Source: Aquaspirillum serpens DSM 68 (GTDB taxonomy: Bacteria > Pseudomonadota > Gammaproteobacteria > Burkholderiales > Aquaspirillaceae). From it: a stretch of DNA of 40,912 nt. Under the pieces are notes generated by a model, which was given only the letters and a program-made list of their open reading frames with translations, searched no databases and was not told the origin of the DNA. The stretch is taken from assembly GCF_000420525.1 (NCBI RefSeq), contig NZ_ATVC01000018.1, forward strand, positions 1 through 40,912. The letters run 5' to 3'. The first letter of the stretch is position 1. Every line of letters begins with the position of its first letter. Position numbers and translations under genes: made by a program. Of the stretch, positions 15,795-24,485 are shown one piece after another.

Positions 15795-16865
15795 TTAGAA
15801 GTTGTGACGCACGCCAACACCGAAAGATTGCTCTTTGTCGGTATCTTTAGCGATGTTGCTGTCCCAGTTCACTTGACCGTAGGACACGTAAGCAGCAGTG
15901 CGCTTGGACAATGCGTAGTCAGCACCGATCACGAATTGGTTGTAGCCAGAGTCGTTAATTTCTGTGCCGTTCACTTTCATGTCCCAGCCTTTAGCGAAGG
16001 ACACGCGAGGTGTGATAGCACCGATGGTGTAGGAAGCAGTCAATGCCATTTCGCGAGTTTTCACTTCGTTACCGGCTAAACCAGCTGGAATCGCACCGGA
16101 GTAAGAGCCGTAGCTAGCTTCTTCGCCGCCTTTAACTTGCTGGTAGCCCAATGCCACGTACAGGTTGTTAGCATCGTAACCGGCTTCTACGCGATGGCCG
16201 TGACCAGCTTCGTTGTTCTTGATGGCATCGCCATAACGCAAGTAGCTATAAGCGGCGAAAATGCCGTTGTTGCTGTAAGCAACAGCCAAGTTAGCGGTGT
16301 TTTTGTCAGTGCGCTCGCCAGCATTGTAAGCACGCACTTCGTCAGCACCGTACAGAGCGGACACAGTGAAGCCACCGAAGTTAGGGCTGTCGTAGCGGAT
16401 AGCGTTGTTTACACGGCCATCGGTACGGGTGAAGATACCCAGACCATTCACGCTGCCTTTAGCAGAACCGTACATCCATGGATCAACTTGTTCCATGTCG
16501 CTGTTTTGGTAGGTGGACAAACGACCTACGCGCACTTTACCAAAGCCACCTTCAACACCGATGAAGCTGTCGCGGGTTGCAAAGCGGTTGCCAGTGGAGT
16601 TGTCGTCAAAGCTCAGGCCTTGCTCAACTTGCCAAATCGCTTTCAGGCCATTGCCCAGATCTTCAGAACCTTTGAAACCGATGCGAGAGGTGTCAACCAT
16701 GTTGACGGTCATGCCACCTTTCAGGTCACCGTTAGGTGCGTTCACAAAGGAATCGCCCAAGGTTTTGTTGTAACCAACTTCAGCAGCCAATTTACCGTAC
16801 AGAACCACGTCAGCCATTGCAGCAGCTGGCAAAGTAGCAATTGCAATCGCAATCAACTTTTTCAT
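15795..16865 (-). CDS. Neisserial-type trimeric porin
   Basis: This is a general diffusion porin of the outer membrane. The 356-aa precursor has a signal peptide cut after AMA (residue 18). The mature start DVVLYGKLAAEVGY, the loop-3 region ATRDSFIGVEGGFGKVRVGR and the C-terminal FGVGVRHNF with terminal Phe are typical of Gram-negative porins of betaproteobacteria (PorB-like). The gene uses a narrow set of codons, as highly expressed genes do. It has its own terminator and a long upstream gap of over 300 bp with repeated A-tract motifs. Confidence 0.95.
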   Translation of the reverse strand: MKKLIAIAIATLPAAAMADVVLYGKLAAEVGYNKTLGDSFVNAPNGDLKGGMTVNMVDTSRIGFKGSEDLGNGLKAIWQVEQGLSFDDNSTGNRFATRDSFIGVEGGFGKVRVGRLSTYQNSDMEQVDPWMYGSAKGSVNGLGIFTRTDGRVNNAIRYDSPNFGGFTVSALYGADEVRAYNAGERTDKNTANLAVAYSNNGIFAAYSYLRYGDAIKNNEAGHGHRVEAGYDANNLYVALGYQQVKGGEEASYGSYSGAIPAGLAGNEVKTREMALTASYTIGAITPRVSFAKGWDMKVNGTEINDSGYNQFVIGADYALSKRTAAYVSYGQVNWDSNIAKDTDKEQSFGVGVRHNF

Positions 16866-17173
16866 CGCAAGAATCCTTAATTTTTGTTGGACAAAGCGGG
16901 CGACATCGCTCTCCCGCTTGAGAAAAACCAGCGCAACACGAACACTAGTCTTTGCAGTGCAATATAGCGGTCATCGTTGCAAAAACACCAACGCCGGCCA
17001 AGTCATAACACGACAATCAAAGCACTTCAGCAAACAAAAAACACATAACATCATGTTTAAAAAAACATTTTTGTGTTTAAGCCAGTGTTGCAAAAAACAC
17101 ACACATCAAGTCATCTTCAGAAAAGGTGTACAAAAAACACAACACCATGGCATAACACCATCCGACAAATGAC
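16866..17173. other. Gene-free region upstream of the porin with a thrice-repeated CAAAAAACACA motif
   Basis: No credible gene is present; the short forward frame here is low in complexity. The 11-mer CAAAAAACACA occurs at 17035-17045, 17091-17101 and 17131-17141 in the same orientation, within a tract rich in A runs and CA. Such phased A-tracts could bend DNA or bind a regulator of the porin promoter. That function is an inference. Confidence 0.5.
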
Positions 17174-17206
17174 AGAAAAAAACGGCACTGCCAAAAAACA
17201 GTGCCG
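17174..17206 (-). terminator. Rho-independent terminator of ompW
   Basis: CGGCACTG (17183-17190) and CAGTGCCG (17199-17206) form an 8-bp stem; on the minus strand it is followed by a seven-base T run. It lies about 30 bp after the ompW stop. Confidence 0.9.
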
Positions 17207-17236
17207 CAAGATACAACGAGAGGGAATGAGTAAAGC

Positions 17237-17845
17237 TTAGAACTTCATCCCTACGCCCACACCGAATACCCATGGGTTGATGCCGAGGTTACCAATTTTG
17301 GCACCATCTAATTTCACATCGGTATCAATCCAAATTTTCTTGACGTCCACGTTCACGAACACGTCTTTGGTCACACCAATATCAACACCTGCTTGCAAAG
17401 CGCCACCGAAGCTGCCGCTCTCTACGTCCAATTTCTTACCAGCAAATTTCAGATCGTTATCGTAGAAGAAGGTGTAGTTCAGACCAGCACCCACGTATGG
17501 GCGGATTTGACCTTCTGGATTGAAGTGCCATTGCAAAGTCACAGTTGGAGGCAGGTGGCTGATTTTGCCCAAGCTTGTACCACCAGATTTCAGTTCGTGA
17601 CGAGCGGTACCCAAGATCAGCTCAGCAGCCAAGTTTTTGGTCACAAAGTAAGTCAAGTCGAGTTCTGGCACCACTTGGTTCGACACATTCACGCCCAAGG
17701 CATTGATAGTGGCGGTACGGGATTCTTCTGGGTTGATGCTGATAGCACGCAGACGAACTAACACATCGCCAGCTTCAGCAAAAGCAGGGGCAGCAACACC
17801 AGCGAACAAGGAACCTGCCACAAGGGCGAGAGCGATTTTTTTCAT
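17237..17845 (-). CDS. ompW: OmpW family outer-membrane protein
   Basis: OmpW is an eight-stranded beta-barrel that forms a small hydrophobic channel. The 202-aa precursor has a signal peptide ending AFA (about residue 23), then GDVLVRLRAISINPEES, the typical start. It also has LPPTVTLQWHFNPEGQIRPYVGAGLNY-like barrel strands, split here as PPTVTLQWHF and IRPYVGAGLNYTFF. It ends GVGVGMKF, with the terminal Phe needed for barrel insertion. OmpW is linked to stress and oxygen regulation in other bacteria. A near-consensus FNR-type box lies about 165 bp upstream, in the gap shared with ubiD. Confidence 0.94.
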   Translation of the reverse strand: MKKIALALVAGSLFAGVAAPAFAEAGDVLVRLRAISINPEESRTATINALGVNVSNQVVPELDLTYFVTKNLAAELILGTARHELKSGGTSLGKISHLPPTVTLQWHFNPEGQIRPYVGAGLNYTFFYDNDLKFAGKKLDVESGSFGGALQAGVDIGVTKDVFVNVDVKKIWIDTDVKLDGAKIGNLGINPWVFGVGVGMKF

Positions 17846-18008
17846 GTTTTTCTCCGAAGATACGAACGATTTTCAAAAACTTGCCACCAAGCGGTTACTA
17901 CCGCACAGTCAAGCAGGGTAAACTTTTTTAACTGCACGCACTCTACCCAAGCTAGAGTATGAAAAAAACCCTGTTGTTGTAAAAAACAGACGGTAATCCG
18001 GTGTGGAT

Positions 18009-18022
18009 ATGACTTAAATCAA
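18009..18022. promoter_or_regulatory. Candidate FNR/ANR-type box between ompW and ubiD
   Basis: ATGACTTAAATCAA matches the common FNR/ANR form TTGACTTAAATCAA at 13 of 14 positions. It is about 90 bp before the ubiD start and about 165 bp before ompW, so it could act on either divergent gene. The 259-bp gap holds no other gene. Confidence 0.5.
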
Positions 18023-18104
18023 ACAGCAGCGAACTCAATGCAGCAAATTGACGACAGTTTTCATTGCATCGAACCCTATTTTTCGCATGAGAAGCCATAA
18101 AAAA

Positions 18105-19586
18105 ATGTCATTCGTTTGTCGTGATCTACGAGATTTTATCGATTTGTTAGAGAAAAAACGGTTAGTGCACCGAATTTCACGCCCAGTCTCACCCATTTTA
18201 GAAATGACAGAGATTGGAGACCGTGTTTTACGACAAGGCGGGCCAGCTTTGTTGTTTCAAACCCCAAAACATGGCGATAAGTCCTACGACATTCCCGTAT
18301 TGGCCAATTTATTTGGGACTCCCGAACGTGTTGCCCTCGGTATGGGGGCCGAAGATTTAGCGCAACTGCGCGAAATCGGTAAAACCTTGGCTTATCTTAA
18401 AGAACCTGAGCCTCCCAAAGGATTGCGCGATGCGTGGGATAAACTGCCACTGCTGAAGCAGGTGCTGAGCATGGCACCGAAGGAAGTGAAAAAAGCACCA
18501 TGCCAAGACATCATTTGGGAAGGGGATGAAGTTGATCTTGGCCGGCTACCAATACAACATTGTTGGCCAGGTGATGTGGCGCCTTTAATTACTTGGGGTC
18601 TTACGGTAACCCGAGGCCCGAATAAAAAACGACAAAATTTGGGGATTTATCGCCAACAAGTATTAAGTCGTAACCGTGTCATTATGCGGTGGTTGGCACA
18701 TCGTGGCGGTGCGCTCGATTACCGCGAGTTCAGACAACGTTTTCCTGACCAACCCTACCCCGTTGCCGTGGTTTTGGGTTGTGATCCGGCGACTATCCTA
18801 GGCGCAGTCACGCCAGTTCCCGATTCCTTAAGTGAATATCAATTTGCAGGTTTATTGCGTGGTAGCCGCACTGAGTTGGTGAAGTGTATTGGGTCAGATT
18901 TACAAGTCCCAGCGAGTGCCGAGATCGTTTTGGAAGGTTTTATTTATCCTAATGATGTCGCACTGGAAGGGCCTTATGGTGACCACACCGGTTATTACAA
19001 TGAGCAAGATCATTTTCCTGTGTTCACCATCGAGCGCATCACCATGCGCCATCAGCCCATTTATCACAGCACTTACACCGGCAAACCACCAGATGAACCG
19101 GCCATCCTCGGCGTGGCACTCAATGAAGTTTTTGTGCCGATTTTACAAAAACAATTTCCAGAAATTGTCGATTTCTACCTACCGCCAGAGGGCTGTAGTT
19201 ATCGTATGGCGGTGGTTAGCATCAAGAAACAATACCCAGGCCATGCTAAACGGGTGATGATGGGGGTATGGTCTTTCTTGCGCCAGTTTATGTATACCAA
19301 GTTTATTGTTATTGTTGACGATGACGTGAATACCCGTGATTGGAAAGAAGTAATCTGGGCGATTACCACGCGCATGGATCCAGTACGAGATACCACGCTG
19401 ATCGAGCATACACCGATTGATTACCTTGACTTTGCCAGCCCAATTTCTGGCTTAGGTGGCAAGATGGGACTGGATGCGACTAACAAACTACCAGGGGAAA
19501 CCCATCGCGAATGGGGTACGCCAATTAGTATGGATCAAGCCACCAAACATAAAATTGATACGATTTGGCAGGAGCTTGGGCTGTGA
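18105..19586 (+). CDS. ubiD: 4-hydroxy-3-polyprenylbenzoate decarboxylase
   Basis: UbiD decarboxylates the polyprenylated benzoate ring in ubiquinone synthesis, using prenylated FMN supplied by UbiX. The 493-aa form starting [16 protein letters not shown] is of family length (E. coli 497). Landmarks are [29 protein letters not shown] and the acidic active-site segment EGFIYPND...[13 protein letters not shown] with its conserved glutamates. Earlier starts (ATG 18087, TTG 18048) add residues not expected in the family. The DUF423 gene is coupled at the 3' end. Confidence 0.96.
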   Translation: MSFVCRDLRDFIDLLEKKRLVHRISRPVSPILEMTEIGDRVLRQGGPALLFQTPKHGDKSYDIPVLANLFGTPERVALGMGAEDLAQLREIGKTLAYLKEPEPPKGLRDAWDKLPLLKQVLSMAPKEVKKAPCQDIIWEGDEVDLGRLPIQHCWPGDVAPLITWGLTVTRGPNKKRQNLGIYRQQVLSRNRVIMRWLAHRGGALDYREFRQRFPDQPYPVAVVLGCDPATILGAVTPVPDSLSEYQFAGLLRGSRTELVKCIGSDLQVPASAEIVLEGFIYPNDVALEGPYGDHTGYYNEQDHFPVFTIERITMRHQPIYHSTYTGKPPDEPAILGVALNEVFVPILQKQFPEIVDFYLPPEGCSYRMAVVSIKKQYPGHAKRVMMGVWSFLRQFMYTKFIVIVDDDVNTRDWKEVIWAITTRMDPVRDTTLIEHTPIDYLDFASPISGLGGKMGLDATNKLPGETHREWGTPISMDQATKHKIDTIWQELGL

Positions 19587-19960
19587 AACGTTATGTGCTG
19601 ATCTATACGCTATTCTTGTTAGCCATGGGGGTCGCACTGGGCGCTTTTGGCGCCCATGCGTTGAAACACCAACTTAGCGCGACTGCGTTACAGAACTGGC
19701 ATACGGCGGTCAATTATCAGTTTTGGCATGCCTTAGGTGCTGGTCTACTCTGGCTGATTGCAAATCAAAAAGCCGTTTTTGAACGTTTTTATATCAGTGC
19801 TGTATTGCTATTGATCGGTACCACTTTATTTTCTGGCAGCCTCTATCTGCACAGCCTTTGTGGTTGGAAACCCTTGGTTTACTTCACCCCAATTGGTGGT
19901 AGCTTAATGCTGGTCGGTTGGTTTTGGGCAATGTACTGGGCATGGCGTGCGCGCGATTGA
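19583..19960 (+). CDS. DUF423 family small membrane protein
   Basis: The 125-aa protein has four hydrophobic segments and the family hallmark [11 protein letters not shown] near residue 20. DUF423 proteins (YgdD-like) are inner-membrane proteins of unknown function. The GTG start at 19583 overlaps the ubiD stop (TGTGA) and has AGGAG about 9 bases upstream, so it is translationally coupled to ubiD. Its last 82 bp overlap the convergent ProQ-like gene on the opposite strand. Confidence 0.9.
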   Translation: MKRYVLIYTLFLLAMGVALGAFGAHALKHQLSATALQNWHTAVNYQFWHALGAGLLWLIANQKAVFERFYISAVLLLIGTTLFSGSLYLHSLCGWKPLVYFTPIGGSLMLVGWFWAMYWAWRARD

Positions 19961-20778
19961 GAACGCAAAGGACGCGTCATCTGCCGTGCCACGCGATGAC
20001 GGGATGGGAACGCCGACGGTAGGGGGTCTGGACGCGGTGGAATGCCCTTTGGACATTCTCTGCCGAAATCAACCAACATTTGCCGCAATTGTTGAGTTGC
20101 CAGCTGTAAGGCATGTGTTTTTTCTGTTTTGATTGCAACCAATCGCCGCAGGCCAATCGTGTATGTTTTGGGTTTTTGAGGATACACAGAGGCAGGACGA
20201 GACACGACTTGTGCCAGCCAAGGCGAGGTATCTGCGACCGGCAATACCGTTGACACAGGTGCTGGCTCTGCGGCAGGTGTTTCTGCTGGGTCGGCATCGG
20301 TGATATCACAGAAAATCAGGGTATCTGGTACCGGTATTTCCTCTACCGGCAAAAACGTTAAACCATGCGCAAACTGCTTCACTGTCGTTGTCTCCAAACC
20401 TTCGGAAGAAACACCCTGTTTTTCATCTAAACTTGCCAATCGGATCGCTGCCTGTGCTTGTTCTTCATCAGACACGGTAGCAACCGCTTCCCCAGCCAAA
20501 TTATATCGTGCCCCACCTGCACGCAATGCCTTTAAATAACGCACACGTGCGCAATGCCATTGCAACACCCGCTGAATCACCTCTGGCGGAAAGACTGGTA
20601 ACGCCTGTTGCAGATTGTGGTGTATGCCATGTTGTAACGGTCGATAATCTTTAAATACGCTAAAGCGTCGATAAATTTCCTGTTCGGCACGGTGTAGCTG
20701 TTCACGTTTGGAAAGGCGTTGGATAGAAGCCGCCCATGCCTCGTGCAAAATAGAATTTGAGATAGAGTTGGTAGCCAT
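19879..20778 (-). CDS. ProQ/FinO-domain RNA-binding protein
   Basis: This is a probable RNA chaperone of the ProQ/FinO class, which binds structured small RNAs and mRNA 3' ends. The FinO domain covers about residues 15-115 of the 299-aa form: FSVFKDYRPLQHGIHHNL, then VLQWHCARVRYLKALRAGG and RYNLAGEAVATVSDEE. An acidic, Pro-rich linker follows, then a conserved-looking segment YTIGLRRLVAIKTEK and a very basic, probably disordered tail. I chose the ATG at 20778; GTG 20847 adds 23 residues. No strong ribosome site is visible. The tail is encoded antisense to the end of the DUF423 gene (82 bp). Confidence 0.88.
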   Translation of the reverse strand: MATNSISNSILHEAWAASIQRLSKREQLHRAEQEIYRRFSVFKDYRPLQHGIHHNLQQALPVFPPEVIQRVLQWHCARVRYLKALRAGGARYNLAGEAVATVSDEEQAQAAIRLASLDEKQGVSSEGLETTTVKQFAHGLTFLPVEEIPVPDTLIFCDITDADPAETPAAEPAPVSTVLPVADTSPWLAQVVSRPASVYPQKPKTYTIGLRRLVAIKTEKTHALQLATQQLRQMLVDFGRECPKGIPPRPDPLPSAFPSRHRVARQMTRPLRSQSRARHAQYIAQNQPTSIKLPPIGVK

Positions 20779-21029
20779 AGCATCAAAGTTAGCAGTTTTG
20801 CTGAAGTTGCGCACAACCCAAGCAGGGTTTCTATGCGAAAATGCCACGATTGCTGTCGTGTGTTCCCTCTAAGAGAGGACGCAATTGATTTTGGGAGACA
20901 AGGTTTTACCAGCTTAGCAGTGACAAGTGGCCGCGTTCAAGACAGTAGTAGAGTCACCCAAAAGCACCTAGACTTTCTTAAAATAGCTTTTGCAGTCGTG
21001 TGTATTCTTTTATTTGATGGATTACCAAC

Positions 21030-21575
21030 ATGGAACATGCAGTTTCCTGGTCTGATCTGATTTGGGTGTTGATGGCGCTGGCTGCCCTATATGCGCTGGA
21101 AATGTGGCTATTACTACGCCGACACCGGCGGTCACAGTTGGATAGTCTTTATCTTGAAAATCTACAAAAACAAATGACTGCTTTACAAAAAGATATGCGA
21201 GCCCTCGCTCAACGTATAGAACGCTTAGAAAGACGTCCTATGCGGGAAGATGTGTTACGTCCTTTGGCCGAGGTATCACCGATCTCCCATCCGGTATTAG
21301 ATCCGCCTTCGGTGCCGGTTTCCCCACCGCCACAACCTGAGCCCGAGCCAGAGGCACCGCCCCCCCAAATCGTACCGCCAGCACAACCGCCAAGCCCACC
21401 ACCGCGCACCAAGGTGGTTGACCCTTCGGTGCCTGATGCTAATAGCACCCCTTACCGACGTGCGATTGAATTAGCCCGCAGTGGTGTACCAGCAGCAGAA
21501 GTGGCCCAAGCTTGTGGCATCTCGCGTTCTGAGGCCGAGTTGATCGTTGCCTTATATCGCCGAACCCCTTCTTGA
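21030..21575 (+). CDS. DUF2802 family membrane-anchored protein (flagellar-associated)
   Basis: This 181-aa protein has one N-terminal membrane helix (about 9-28), a coiled coil (about 35-70) and a long Pro/Glu-rich linker (80-135). Its C-terminal helical domain, RRAIELARSGVPAAEVAQAC-type, continues with GISRSEAELIVALYRR. This C-terminus is the DUF2802 signature, a helix-turn-helix-like motif often encoded in flagellar/chemotaxis clusters. The function is unknown. The FliK-like gene starts 12 bp after its stop, preceded by GATGAGG. It opens a run of flagellar accessory genes. Confidence 0.85.
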   Translation: MEHAVSWSDLIWVLMALAALYALEMWLLLRRHRRSQLDSLYLENLQKQMTALQKDMRALAQRIERLERRPMREDVLRPLAEVSPISHPVLDPPSVPVSPPPQPEPEPEAPPPQIVPPAQPPSPPPRTKVVDPSVPDANSTPYRRAIELARSGVPAAEVAQACGISRSEAELIVALYRRTPS

Positions 21576-21587
21576 TGAGGTTTTTTT

Positions 21588-22916
21588 ATGCAACAGGTTA
21601 ATTCCGTTGCCGGTCTCAATCCGGTGCAATTGGCCCGCTTCGTCAAAGATGTCGCTAAGCCTCTTCTTGAAGTTAATCCTATCCCCCCACGGTTGCCAGC
21701 GCTCAAAGTGGGCGAGGAGGTGACGGCGCGGGTTGTGAATACCTTGCCGGATAACCGCTTTGTGGTGATGGTGAAGAATAACCTGCTGACCCTCAACGTC
21801 AGTGCGCGTGGCGAACAAGCCCTGAGTGCACAACCCGGTTCTTTAATGAAGTTAAAAGTGGCCTCGGTTGGGCCCCGTTTAACCTTCACCATGGCCTCCG
21901 AAGTTGCCAACGAGCCAGTCAACCGCTCGATGAGCCGTGTTACGTTATCTGGTGCGACTCGGTATTTATCGGCATTGTTGCTGCAAGCTCGCAGTCAGTT
22001 TCCTTCAGAAAGTGGTGAACCTCGTCTATCAGCACGCAACACTGCTTTTGGCCGTGATATGAACTGGAACAATCAAGCTGCCGGTAAAGTGGTCGATTTT
22101 GGTGCGGCTGCACTCGGTAAACAGGCGAATTTAACCGCACGATTAACCAGTCTTGCGAAACCTTGGCCTAGTCAAATGGCTGGAACACAAGCCCTGTTTA
22201 ATAATAATCCGGCCAAAGTCTCTCAACTCCTTGGCACTGATCAAGACTTACCTCTTCCCGATAGCCAAACCCTAGCCTCTGGCTTGAAAAAGTTAGTCTC
22301 TAGCAGCGGTTTATTCTATGAATCGCATCTGAAAGAATGGTTTAAAGGGGAACGTCCTTTAGCCGAGTTGTTAGAACAACCACAAGCAAAAGCGGAACTG
22401 CCACGAGCTATTCTCAACTTACTCAAACCCACCGAAGGTCAAACCATTGATGAAGCTTTATTAGCCAATAAACTGGCCGACCTTGCTGGTAAGGGCGCGA
22501 ATAAAGAGTCAAGCTCTGTCAATATGAGCCCTTTACTTGGACAAATTGTGTCAAAACAACTCGACGTGTTTGAGTTTAGACAAGTGGCTTTTCAGGGGGA
22601 GTTATGGCCGGGGCAATCTTTCATTCTGCAAATTGAACAACCACCAGAAGAACAACGCACCGAAGAACGCCAAGCCTATGGCAGTGAAGAAGAAGCGCGC
22701 ACTTGGCATACCCGTTTGGCGATGGATTTACCTTCCCTTGGGGGAGTTGAAGCACGTTTAAGCGTGGGGCCGCAGGGGGTTTCTTTGCATTTTGTCACCG
22801 AGCGCGGTGATGTGGCACAACTGATTGATACCCACCGGACTCGCCTCCAACAAGGCTTTTTAAGCGCAGGGTTGTCGTTGAACCAGTTCCAAATTGACCG
22901 AGGTTCGCATGACTAA
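21588..22916 (+). CDS. FliK-like flagellar hook-length control protein
   Basis: The 442-aa protein has a variable Ala/Leu-rich N-terminal part and a C-terminal Flg_hook domain (about 340-440). The latter includes LPSLGGVEARLSVGPQG and VAQLIDTHRTRLQQGFLSAG, which match the substrate-specificity-switch domain of FliK. FliK measures hook length and signals to FlhB. An FlhB-type C-terminal domain is encoded directly downstream with an 8-bp overlap, which supports the pairing. No hook or basal-body gene is nearby, so this may be a second FliK-like protein rather than the main one. Confidence 0.82.
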   Translation: MQQVNSVAGLNPVQLARFVKDVAKPLLEVNPIPPRLPALKVGEEVTARVVNTLPDNRFVVMVKNNLLTLNVSARGEQALSAQPGSLMKLKVASVGPRLTFTMASEVANEPVNRSMSRVTLSGATRYLSALLLQARSQFPSESGEPRLSARNTAFGRDMNWNNQAAGKVVDFGAAALGKQANLTARLTSLAKPWPSQMAGTQALFNNNPAKVSQLLGTDQDLPLPDSQTLASGLKKLVSSSGLFYESHLKEWFKGERPLAELLEQPQAKAELPRAILNLLKPTEGQTIDEALLANKLADLAGKGANKESSSVNMSPLLGQIVSKQLDVFEFRQVAFQGELWPGQSFILQIEQPPEEQRTEERQAYGSEEEARTWHTRLAMDLPSLGGVEARLSVGPQGVSLHFVTERGDVAQLIDTHRTRLQQGFLSAGLSLNQFQIDRGSHD

Positions 22917-23244
22917 CCAACGTTATAAACGGCAAACCGCTGTTGCCCTTGCCTATGGTTCAGGGCAAACCGCACCTCGGGTGGTGGCGAAAGGGCGGGG
23001 TGAGTTAGCAGAGCGGATTATTGATCGAGCAAAAGAATCGGGGGTCTTTGTTCATGAGTCGCCAGAATTGGTCAACCTGTTGATGCAAGTTGACTTGGAC
23101 AGCAATATCCCTCCCGAGTTATACCAAGCAGTGGCTGAAGTGTTAGCCTTTGTGTATTTTCTTGAACGACAAGCCGGTAATGACAGTGCTTTACCTTCCA
23201 TTCCCGTCATGCCGCCCTCACCACTAGGAGATTCCTCTACATGA
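22909..23244 (+). CDS. Stand-alone FlhB C-terminal-like protein (EscU/YscU/HrcU family)
   Basis: This 111-aa protein resembles only the cytoplasmic tail of FlhB: RQTAVALAYGSG, then PRVVAKGRGELAERIIDRA, VFVHESPELVNLLMQVDL and IPPELYQAVAEVLAFVYFLE. Membrane segments are absent. The NPTH autocleavage motif of FlhB is also absent, so it starts just past where FlhB would cut. Such FlhB2/FlhX-type proteins can stand in for the C-terminal fragment in the export switch. The ATG at 22909 lies 8 bp inside the FliK-like gene, so the two are coupled. An upstream frame start at 22894 is not needed. Confidence 0.88.
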   Translation: MTNQRYKRQTAVALAYGSGQTAPRVVAKGRGELAERIIDRAKESGVFVHESPELVNLLMQVDLDSNIPPELYQAVAEVLAFVYFLERQAGNDSALPSIPVMPPSPLGDSST

Positions 23245-24092
23245 ATGTTGGTTATATTGGTCTCGGTATTATGGGGCGCCCTTGCGCTTTGAACCTACTC
23301 AAAGCTGGACACCGCTTGTTCGTCTATGCACGGCGGCCAGAAAGTGCAGCTGAATTGATCGCTGCTGGTGCCACACTCTGCCAATCACCGGCAGAGGTTG
23401 CACGGCAGGTTGACGTAGTTTGTTCCAATGTCTCGGATACGCCAGATGTCGAAGCGGTGATGTTGGGTACCGAGGGCGTGATTGCTGGCGCTCACCCTGG
23501 TCTTGTTGCCATTGATATGAGTACGATCAACCCACTGACTGCCCGTCAAATTGCTGAGAAGCTGGCAGCCGCTGGCGTGGACTTCTTAGATGCACCTGTT
23601 TCTGGTGGTGAGGTCGGTGCGACACAGGGCACCTTAACCATTATGGTCGGTGGACGAGCTGAGGCATTAGCAAGAGCGATGCCGGTGTTACAAGCGATGG
23701 GCCGCAGCATTACCCACATTGGCGAATCTGGTGCCGGCCAAATTGCGAAAGCCTGTAACCAAATCATGGTCGGCATTCACATCGAAGCAGCGGCTGAAGC
23801 GATGAAACTAGCTCGTGCGGCAGGTGTGGATCCTGCAAAAGTGCGTGAGGCTTTGCTAGGTGGCTTTGCGGGTAGCCGAGTGTTAGACATTCACGGCCAA
23901 CGCATGATTGATGACAACTATGCCCCCGGGTTCAAAGCTAAATTACATCAAAAAGATATGGGGATTGTGGCAAACACCGCTGCTGCGTTAAATGTGGCTT
24001 TGCCTGCAGCCAAGTTGGTGCAGGAGAAAATCGACCGCCTAGTCGCGCAAGGTGATGGTGAACTCGATTCGTCTGCTATTGCGCGTTTCTAA
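23241..24092 (+). CDS. 3-hydroxyisobutyrate dehydrogenase / tartronate semialdehyde reductase family enzyme
   Basis: This is a beta-hydroxyacid dehydrogenase of 283 aa. It has the N-terminal Rossmann motif GYIGLGIMGRP (4-14), the substrate loop DAPVSGG (117-123) and the catalytic Lys170 in GAGQIAKACNQ. The closest named relatives would be GarR/GlxR (2-hydroxy-3-oxopropionate reductase) or MmsB. Arginines 31-32 after the second strand hint at NADP. Substrate cannot be set from sequence alone. The ATG overlaps the stop of the FlhB-like gene (ATGA), an odd place for a metabolic gene inside a flagellar accessory run. Confidence 0.9.
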   Translation: MNVGYIGLGIMGRPCALNLLKAGHRLFVYARRPESAAELIAAGATLCQSPAEVARQVDVVCSNVSDTPDVEAVMLGTEGVIAGAHPGLVAIDMSTINPLTARQIAEKLAAAGVDFLDAPVSGGEVGATQGTLTIMVGGRAEALARAMPVLQAMGRSITHIGESGAGQIAKACNQIMVGIHIEAAAEAMKLARAAGVDPAKVREALLGGFAGSRVLDIHGQRMIDDNYAPGFKAKLHQKDMGIVANTAAALNVALPAAKLVQEKIDRLVAQGDGELDSSAIARF

Positions 24093-24158
24093 GCCATTCG
24101 ACAGTATCATCATATCCGTATATCGTATTGTTTTTCGTTTTCTTCGAGGTGTGTGCTT

Positions 24159-24485
24159 ATGTTGCGTGTTTTGACTTGTGCCACTGCGGTTTCACTGTTG
24201 GCCGCCTGCGTTCATCATCCAGCCCCTACTCCTGTCGTTTATGTGGATAAACCAGTACAGGTCACACCAAACAAAGTGCTCACTGATAACAGTGCGATTG
24301 GGTATGCTGGGCCGGGGTCTGTGGTGGTACCACCGGCACCAGACCTGAATGAATGCCTACAAACCAATCAAGATTGGTGTCGTGGGCTATGGTGCGCGTC
24401 CAACAACCAAGGGGTTGAGTGCCACTCAGCGTCACTTATTGGGAATGCGTGCGGCCAAACTCGACGCCTATCGTGCGATTGCTGA
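24159..24485 (+). CDS. FlgP-like lipoprotein, N-terminal part (frameshifted)
   Basis: This frame gives a lipoprotein signal peptide with lipobox LLAAC (Cys about residue 17) and a Pro/Val-rich linker up to PDLNE. It then reads into non-conserved sequence ending at 24485. The LPP20-type domain expected next is in the +1 frame (see the following entry). Removing the T after GAA at about 24354 would join PDLNE to AYKPIKIGVVGYGA and restore a single FlgP-like protein of about 200 aa. Either a sequencing error, a real mutation or a programmed shift explains this. The ATG at 24159 has GAGG about 9 bases upstream. Confidence 0.6.
   Translation: MLRVLTCATAVSLLAACVHHPAPTPVVYVDKPVQVTPNKVLTDNSAIGYAGPGSVVVPPAPDLNECLQTNQDWCRGLWCASNNQGVECHSASLIGNACGQTRRLSCDC

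Noticed and set aside
16137-16880. Forward frame of 247 codons opposite the porin
   Set aside because: The porin is certain on the minus strand; the forward frame is open because of the strong codon bias of the porin.
16918-17172. Forward frame of 84 codons upstream of the porin
   Set aside because: It is low-complexity Lys/Thr/His sequence in an A/CA-rich tract with no ribosome site; more likely regulatory DNA.
20833-21060. Small forward frame before the DUF2802 gene
   Set aside because: No ribosome site or recognisable features; it overlaps the likely promoter region of the DUF2802 gene.
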